A DNA stretch of 41,381 nt from Pirellulaceae bacterium (GTDB lineage: Bacteria > Planctomycetota > Planctomycetia > Pirellulales > Pirellulaceae). Made by a program: the position numbers and the translations under genes. The stretch lies in assembly GCA_016784735.1 (NCBI GenBank), contig JADHUC010000070.1, positions 1 to 41,381 of the forward strand, written 5' to 3'. This document shows positions 36,673-41,381 of the stretch, piece after piece. Under the pieces are notes generated by a model. That model was not told the origin of the DNA. It made no database searches and worked only from the letters and a program-made list of their open reading frames with translations. Every line of letters begins with the position of its first letter. Within the stretch, counting starts at the first letter, position 1.

Positions 36673-38055
36673 ATGACGGAGACTCCGTTGGTGTTGAGTG
36701 CTGTGGCGTGCTTTCTCAAGCGTGCGAGTCGCCGTGCTTTGCCTATCCGATTCGGTTGGCCGGCGTTCCTATTGTTACTAATGCTTCTGAAACCGCTCGA
36801 CGCGGATGACTCTACGTCCGATTCAACCAAACAGCCCGTCGACTACATGATCGTGATTACCGGCGGCGAACTGCTGGCTGGTGCCTACGCGGACGGACAC
36901 ACTCACTTCTTGACCCGCACATTCCGACCGCTCGGCCTGCGCTGCGTCGGCTCGATGAGCGTGGATGACAAGGAGAACGACATTAACGCGGCGCTTCGTT
37001 TCGCCAGCGGCAAGGCGCCCCTTATCATCGTGACCGGCGGCCTCGGCCCCACCGACAACGACATCACTCGGGAAACGCTCTCTGAGTACACCGGCATCGC
37101 TCTTCGAGAGCATCACGACGTGCTTGAGGCGATGAAACGCCGTTTCAAAGTGCCTCGCGACAAAATCCGCTCGAATCTTCGTCGCCAGACGCGGGTGCCG
37201 ACTCGCGGCACCTACTTGAAAAATGCCAACGGTACCGCGGTCGGGCTCGTCTTTGAGCAAACCGATAGTGTGATCGTAGCGTTGCCGGGACCGCCGCGCG
37301 AATTACAGACCATGGTCCAGGAAGAACTGGTGCCGTACTTGAGCCGACGATTCGGCACACGGCTGCCCGGCTGCTCGCTGACGCTGCGGTTTGTCGGCCT
37401 CGGGCAATCACAGGTTGACCAGACACTCAAAGACCACGTGCCATTGCCTGCTGACATTACTCTTGCTTCACAATTCGAGGGCGGTCGCGTGGACTTCACG
37501 TTCTCGCTGCCCGACGACACACCTGAGGATCGCGCACGGCTGAATGATCTGAAGCAGAAGATCTCGCAACACCTGGGCGACTATCTGTACGCCTTCGACG
37601 GAACTTCTCTGGAACAGCACGTGGTAAGTTTGCTCGAGAAGCGAGGTGCAACACTCGCGCTTGCCGAAGTGGGCAGCGGCGGCAGTCTGGCAGCAGGAAT
37701 CACTGACACCGATGGCGCAGACGCTGTGTTGGCTGTGGCCTACGTTGCTCCGACCGAAGACAGACTACGTCGATTGCTCTGCGTGCCAGACGACAAATGG
37801 AAAAATGCCTTGGCGAACGACGAGAAGACGAGACGGTTAGCCGCTGCCGCTGCCGAATCGACCACGAGCGAATGGACGGTTGCCGTCGGCGACGTCCGCC
37901 AAGGAGCAAACAGCGAACGTTACGTCGAGGTCGTTCTCAGACTGCCCGATGGTGGCTTGGAGAGCCAACGCATCGGACTGCGCGGCACTGGCCAGTATGC
38001 CCGCTCGCGGCTGACCACGCGATTACTCGACCTGCTTCGGCGCAGATTGAAGTAA
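36673..38055 (+). CDS. Exported CinA-like protein (MoCF domain plus degenerate PncC domain)
   Basis: A 460-residue protein preceded by AGGAG. CinA proteins join a molybdopterin-binding-like (MoCF) domain, an ADP-ribose-type pyrophosphatase in some cases, to a C-terminal nicotinamide-nucleotide amidase (PncC) domain. Here residues about 57-230 are the MoCF part (ITGGELLAGAYADG at 62-75, TGGLGPTDNDITRE at 121-134). The C-terminal domain begins near 313 (LEQHVVSLLEKRGATLALAE), but the expected amidase signature AESCTGG is AEVGSGGS (331-338), with the nucleophilic Ser position replaced. Unusually, residues about 28-45 form a hydrophobic export signal or anchor after a basic stretch (RASRRALPIRF), so the protein should leave the cytoplasm. 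Probably not an active amidase. Confidence 0.75.
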   Translation: MTETPLVLSAVACFLKRASRRALPIRFGWPAFLLLLMLLKPLDADDSTSDSTKQPVDYMIVITGGELLAGAYADGHTHFLTRTFRPLGLRCVGSMSVDDKENDINAALRFASGKAPLIIVTGGLGPTDNDITRETLSEYTGIALREHHDVLEAMKRRFKVPRDKIRSNLRRQTRVPTRGTYLKNANGTAVGLVFEQTDSVIVALPGPPRELQTMVQEELVPYLSRRFGTRLPGCSLTLRFVGLGQSQVDQTLKDHVPLPADITLASQFEGGRVDFTFSLPDDTPEDRARLNDLKQKISQHLGDYLYAFDGTSLEQHVVSLLEKRGATLALAEVGSGGSLAAGITDTDGADAVLAVAYVAPTEDRLRRLLCVPDDKWKNALANDEKTRRLAAAAAESTTSEWTVAVGDVRQGANSERYVEVVLRLPDGGLESQRIGLRGTGQYARSRLTTRLLDLLRRRLK

Positions 38056-38057
38056 TT

Positions 38058-38084
38058 CGAATTCCGCATAATGGCACTGGAAGG
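38058..38084. repeat. Copy 1 of a 27-bp repeat (CGAATTCCGCATAATGG core)
   Basis: The 17-base core CGAATTCCGCATAATGG (38058-38074) is identical to 40454-40470, and the following ten bases match at eight positions. It immediately follows the CinA-like stop and precedes the ribosome site of the next gene. Confidence 0.7.
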
Positions 38085-38096
38085 GAGGATCGAGAC

Positions 38097-40256
38097 ATGA
38101 GGCGGAAGGCATACACGGCAATTCTGATCTGCGCGGTTGTTTCGGCTGCCTGGGGCGAAGAACCGTCGTCCGTGTCGGAACGCGTCACGATGTCCCCAAA
38201 TAGCGGGCAATTTTCCAGCGGAGCCGGTAGCCACAACACTGTTGGATGCGGCAAGGCCTGCTCGGTCGAGGACTCGACGGAGACGATTGCGGTGGACAAG
38301 GACTGGGGCACAGTTGTTTTCTACCGAGGTTTTCCGCGCTGTCTCGTTTTGAAACTCGGAAGCGGCACCGATCTGTTGCCGGGGCTCTCGGAAAAGCGAG
38401 GATTGGGCGCGGTCGAGTACCTTGAAGATGGAATCCTCTATTCGACGTGTCACGATTCGCGGATGCGATACGACCACGAGAACTGCAAGTTGGTCTTCCG
38501 AGGACATCTCCGGAATGAAGAGAGTGAACTCTCGAGAGAGCCGGTCGCCTACGTTATGACGTGGACGGTAAGCGATCTCGGATACATCAGATTGGACGTC
38601 TCTCTACGATCCGAGCATCGCCTGCCACCGGGTTCGGTGTCGTACAGATTTCCTTTCAACGGAGCAAATCTGAATCGATATTACTACACTGGTTTCCAGC
38701 CGAAAGCGGTTCGAGATGGTTCTTCGTTGCAGAGACTTCCTCTTGACGAAATCCCGGCTGCGGGAACTGCTATCCATTTCGAGAGTGATGTCGTCAATCG
38801 CATCGTCGGCTTCATTCGGTCCGAGACGGAGACTCTGAATTTCGTGCCCGGGGCCGGCTTCTTCCGGGAACTCAGGGTAGCGAACGCGCCGCCTGCGGCG
38901 ATCACGTACGTGGACAACACCCCGACTTCCTTTCCGGAAGTGCGAGCCTCGTTCTACGTCTTGCCCGCGCCGGTCCGCGAACACAAATCGCTTCGCCGCA
39001 TCTTCACGGCCTATTTCACGAAGGACAGGCCGCTCGATGCGCCCGGCGGTGTGAAGACGTTCTTGGACACGCTTTCTTCTTACGGCGTGAAGGACTTCAT
39101 CTATCACACCTGGCGGTACTGGAATTTCAAAGACTCCACGACGGAGGTGACCTACTTGGCCACGGATCCCGAAAGACTGAAGTCGCTCATTCGGGAAGCA
39201 CATGCCCGCGACATCCGCGTCATTCTCTATGTCAACCTGATACCCGAGGAGAAGAAGACGGTATGGTATCGGAAGCACGACGGCGGGAGGTGGCGGACGG
39301 AGCATCCTTTCCGAATGGACATGGTCGGCCCGTCTTCGCAACGGCGTGACGTGATGGACCTGAATTCGCCGTTCTACGAGCACCGCCTTGGCGACATTGA
39401 CTACATATTGGATACGATCGGTGCCGACGGCGTCTTCTTCGACTGGTTTACGGCCTTTGCGTGCAGTCGGCCGCACGCCTTTAACAATGGAATTCCGACA
39501 AACAATATCAATCGGCTTATCGAACTCATTGCGTACGTCAGGAGCAAGGGGAAACTAGTATACATTCACTCGAGCGAGGAAACACGGATCCCACTGCTTG
39601 AGAATATGGCGGATCGTTTCGCAACTGGCGAACGCGCGTGGGACCGGGTCACGTCGTTTTCCACGGCACGCGGGATCTTTGACCGCTGGACGACGAGCAA
39701 GGGCAACATGGGCGTGATCCTGGACAGCCGGATGGCCATATCCGACGCCGAAGTGCGCGAGGAAGTGAACTGGTCGCTGCTGGAAGGTCTTAATCCGTTT
39801 GGATACACGTACTTGGTGAAGTGGTACGGGATCGGGCCGAACGTCCGGCGACAGATCGAGTCGGGCGTCCCCGAGTCGTCGATTCAGTTCCACGATACGT
39901 ACCCATTGATGCTGCTGAAAGCTCTCCGGCCGTACGATTTGGAGTCGATGACGTTCCTACCCGCGAAGGAAGTTCCGGCCCAGAGCGACAACGCGCACGT
40001 TGGTGTCTCTGCCGTTGTTGGGCGGGACGCCCGCATACTGTTCGTTGTGAATACCGATATGATTCATGCCCATCCAACGCGACTACGCTGCAAGCAGGCC
40101 AAGCTGGATGTCGATTCGGGAAAGCAGTACACGATCGTGGAACTCACAACGGATGACGATATGGGAACCGTTTTGGGCCAAGCGCTGCTTCGTGAGGGTA
40201 TCAGCCTGACCGTGCCGCCGAACACGTGCCTTCTCTTGGCCATTTTGCAGCAATAG
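38097..40256 (+). CDS. Secreted TIM-barrel glycoside hydrolase-like protein
   Basis: A 719-residue protein with a signal peptide (MRRKAYTAILICAVVSAAWG). An N-terminal beta-sandwich part (about 40-300) is followed by a probable TIM barrel (about 305-600): strand-end motifs FIYHTWRYWNF, VILYVNLIPEE, GADGVFFDWF (447-456, D449 at the position of a catalytic or metal-binding Asp at a barrel strand end), and KLVYIHSSEET. The tail (about 600-719) is a small beta-domain. This is the architecture of DUF6259-type and clan GH-D-like glycosidases acting on unknown glycans. GGGAGG precedes ATG 38097; the frame extending back to 37797 overlaps the CinA-like gene and is unsupported. Substrate and catalytic pair not established. 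Confidence 0.65.
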   Translation: MRRKAYTAILICAVVSAAWGEEPSSVSERVTMSPNSGQFSSGAGSHNTVGCGKACSVEDSTETIAVDKDWGTVVFYRGFPRCLVLKLGSGTDLLPGLSEKRGLGAVEYLEDGILYSTCHDSRMRYDHENCKLVFRGHLRNEESELSREPVAYVMTWTVSDLGYIRLDVSLRSEHRLPPGSVSYRFPFNGANLNRYYYTGFQPKAVRDGSSLQRLPLDEIPAAGTAIHFESDVVNRIVGFIRSETETLNFVPGAGFFRELRVANAPPAAITYVDNTPTSFPEVRASFYVLPAPVREHKSLRRIFTAYFTKDRPLDAPGGVKTFLDTLSSYGVKDFIYHTWRYWNFKDSTTEVTYLATDPERLKSLIREAHARDIRVILYVNLIPEEKKTVWYRKHDGGRWRTEHPFRMDMVGPSSQRRDVMDLNSPFYEHRLGDIDYILDTIGADGVFFDWFTAFACSRPHAFNNGIPTNNINRLIELIAYVRSKGKLVYIHSSEETRIPLLENMADRFATGERAWDRVTSFSTARGIFDRWTTSKGNMGVILDSRMAISDAEVREEVNWSLLEGLNPFGYTYLVKWYGIGPNVRRQIESGVPESSIQFHDTYPLMLLKALRPYDLESMTFLPAKEVPAQSDNAHVGVSAVVGRDARILFVVNTDMIHAHPTRLRCKQAKLDVDSGKQYTIVELTTDDDMGTVLGQALLREGISLTVPPNTCLLLAILQQ

Positions 40257-40320
40257 ACAGTCCACACGATCACACCAAAGGCGGAAGCATGTTAGCAGGA
40301 GCAGCACTCGTGCCTGGTAA

Positions 40321-40452
40321 CCGAACGCCTGTGCAAAGAACAAATGGCCCAGCTTCCCAAAACGTTCTCTTGGGGGGCGATTGGATGTCGACGAAATCGG
40401 CGATGCCACAGAAAAGGTCTACACGCACCGACGCTTTGTCGCAAAACGATAA
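40321..40452 (+). pseudogene. Remnant 1: C-terminal fragment of a DegT-type aminotransferase
   Basis: A 43-codon frame with a stop just before it (40318-40320) and no start. Its residues include FPKRSLGGRLDVDEIGDAT followed by EKVYTHRR, ending at TAA 40450-40452. This matches the C-terminal end of DegT/DnrJ/EryC1-type aminotransferases (F..xxLGxRxDxDEI). It is homologous to remnant 2 at 40485-40661 but in a different frame. Non-functional. Confidence 0.5.
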
Positions 40453-40453
40453 G

Positions 40454-40480
40454 CGAATTCCGCATAATGGTGCTGGAAGG
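40454..40480. repeat. Copy 2 of the 27-bp repeat
   Basis: It shares the 17-base core CGAATTCCGCATAATGG with 38058-38074, and the following ten bases match at eight positions. It lies exactly between two decayed aminotransferase tails. Confidence 0.7.
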
Positions 40481-40484
40481 TCCA

Positions 40485-40661
40485 GTGTTATGGCCTTATC
40501 CTACAGGTTGTGAGAATCGCTGCCCGGAGAACGACAAGATGTGCGACGAGGCCGTGTTGTTCATGCAGAACGTGTTCCTCGGACCGCGGAGTGACATGGA
40601 TGAAATCGTCGAAACCGTTCGCAAGATCCACGCCCATGCCTCTGAAATAACGCGGGCGTGA
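40485..40661 (+). pseudogene. Remnant 2: C-terminal fragment of a DegT-type aminotransferase
   Basis: The frame reads VLWPYPTGCENRCPENDK, then AVLFMQNVFLGPRSDMDEIV and ETVRKIHAHA, ending at a TGA (40659-40661). The LGPRSDMDEI part aligns with LGGRLDVDEI of remnant 1 and with the C-termini of DegT-type aminotransferases. There is no upstream catalytic region, so it is a tail without a body. It lies 87 bases before an intact gene of the same family. Confidence 0.55.
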
Positions 40662-40748
40662 GATTGATCGAGGTAAGATCGTTGTTTAGTGTTGACGTCC
40701 AAGATCCGACATCCAAAACTCAAATGACGAAAACTGGAGGGTTTGAAC

Positions 40749-41381
40749 ATGAGTGGTAAGAACTCGATGTCGCGGCGTCAGTTTGTTGCTGGTGCCTCCG
40801 GTTTGGTGATGGCTGGTGCAATGGGGAGAGCGGCCGAGACGTCCGGCTCGAAGCTGGCCGCAGATGGCGGCGAAAAGGCCGTCAAGGCGAGATGTACTGC
40901 CACGCCTCGCTGGGGCGAGATTGAACTCAGGCAGCTTGAGGAGACGCTTCAGCAAAACACAATGTTCTACTGGAAGGGACCGCAGACCGAACTGTTCAAA
41001 AAGCGGTTCCAGGAAGTCTGTCCGCTGAAGTACGCACACACTTGCTCGTCCGGTACCGCCGCGATCCACACGGCCATCGGGGCGGCCGGTATCGGTCTGG
41101 GGGACGAAGTGATCACCTCGCCCATCACGGATATCGGGACCGTGATTGGTGTCATCTACCAACAAGCCGTGCCCGTGTTCGCCGACCTTGGCAAGGCTAC
41201 GTACAATCTGGATGTGGCGGACGTCGAGCGGCGGATTACGCCCAAAACCAAGGCCATCATCGCGGTCCATCTGGCTGGCAACCCGTGCGATATGAACGCG
41301 CTCAGAGCCCTGGCCGACCGCCACAAGTTGATCTTGATCGAGGACTGCTGCCAGGCGTGGGGAGCCAAATACCGCGGCCAG
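40749..41381 (+). CDS. Tat-exported DegT/DnrJ/EryC1-type aminotransferase, 5' part
   Basis: 211 codons to the window edge, with no stop. MSGKNSMSRRQFVAGASGLV is a twin-arginine signal (SRRQF at 8-12). The body starts like DegT-type PLP aminotransferases: FYWKGPQTELFKKRF, CSSGTAAIHTAI (the PLP-phosphate loop), GDEVITSPITD, and LIEDCCQAWGAKYRGQ (Asp contacting the PLP ring nitrogen). The Lys that forms the Schiff base lies beyond the window. Such enzymes make amino sugars on nucleotide sugars in the cytoplasm, so a Tat signal is unusual outside planctomycetes. GGAGGG precedes the ATG. Confidence 0.85.
   Translation, partial: MSGKNSMSRRQFVAGASGLVMAGAMGRAAETSGSKLAADGGEKAVKARCTATPRWGEIELRQLEETLQQNTMFYWKGPQTELFKKRFQEVCPLKYAHTCSSGTAAIHTAIGAAGIGLGDEVITSPITDIGTVIGVIYQQAVPVFADLGKATYNLDVADVERRITPKTKAIIAVHLAGNPCDMNALRALADRHKLILIEDCCQAWGAKYRGQ

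Noticed and set aside
40257..40748. An intact small gene in the frame at 40344-40661
   Set aside because: Its first half is unlike its second, and only the second matches an aminotransferase tail. The first half is better read in another frame as a separate remnant.

Overview
The window looks like a chromosomal piece from a member of the Planctomycetota, probably a Pirellula-like or related uncultured lineage. I infer this from gene families typical of that phylum. They are a giant PVC-type membrane-bound-dehydrogenase/HEAT/cytochrome c protein, several exported PQQ-like beta-propellers (one beginning WPQWRGPNRDG), a type I sulfatase, a Tat-exported Gfo/Idh/MocA oxidoreductase, a Tat-exported DUF362 protein, a membrane-anchored SGNH hydrolase and a Tat-tagged DegT-type aminotransferase. 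No rRNA or tRNA gene was recognised, so placement below phylum is not possible.

Layout. 1-2136 (+) is the 3' part of a GH38-like glycosidase. 9216-2355 (-) is a tight four-gene run: sulfatase, GH106-like rhamnosidase-type hydrolase, secreted HExxH metalloprotease, polysaccharide deacetylase. 9606-13907 (+) is the PVC cytochrome protein. It converges on a 14035-17280 (-) exported methyltransferase-like/beta-propeller fusion, preceded by a DUF362 protein (17564-18928, -). 19257-23090 holds a small AF2212-like antitoxin-type gene (+), overlapping head-on with a McrBC type IV restriction pair (-). 23537-24931 (-) is the oxidoreductase, divergent from two secreted proteins (25281-27493, +). 27576-35061 (-) carries the SGNH hydrolase, a 1258-aa propeller/Rossmann/propeller protein, a cation diffusion facilitator and a cysteine synthase. 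35166-40256 (+) carries a beta-propeller, an exported CinA-like protein and a TIM-barrel hydrolase-like protein. The right end has two decayed aminotransferase tails and the start of an intact aminotransferase.

How the genes fit together. Most proteins carry signal peptides and act on carbohydrates. Desulfation (sulfatase), deacetylation, and exo-hydrolysis (GH106-like, GH38-like, beta-helix, TIM barrel) would suit breakdown of a complex sulfated or acylated polysaccharide. The PVC cytochrome, propellers and oxidoreductase may oxidise released sugars. This joint role is inference. McrBC is the only recognisable defence system.

Most unusual points: (1) two exported proteins fuse a degenerate SAM-methyltransferase-like fold to beta-propellers in different orders, with a similar junction; (2) short-word repeat DNA appears to be incorporated in frame into coding sequence; (3) a CinA homologue has an export signal and lacks the usual amidase motif; (4) a graveyard of aminotransferase C-termini lies beside the living gene; (5) many long palindromes sit in the spacers, one nested and overlapping a stop codon.
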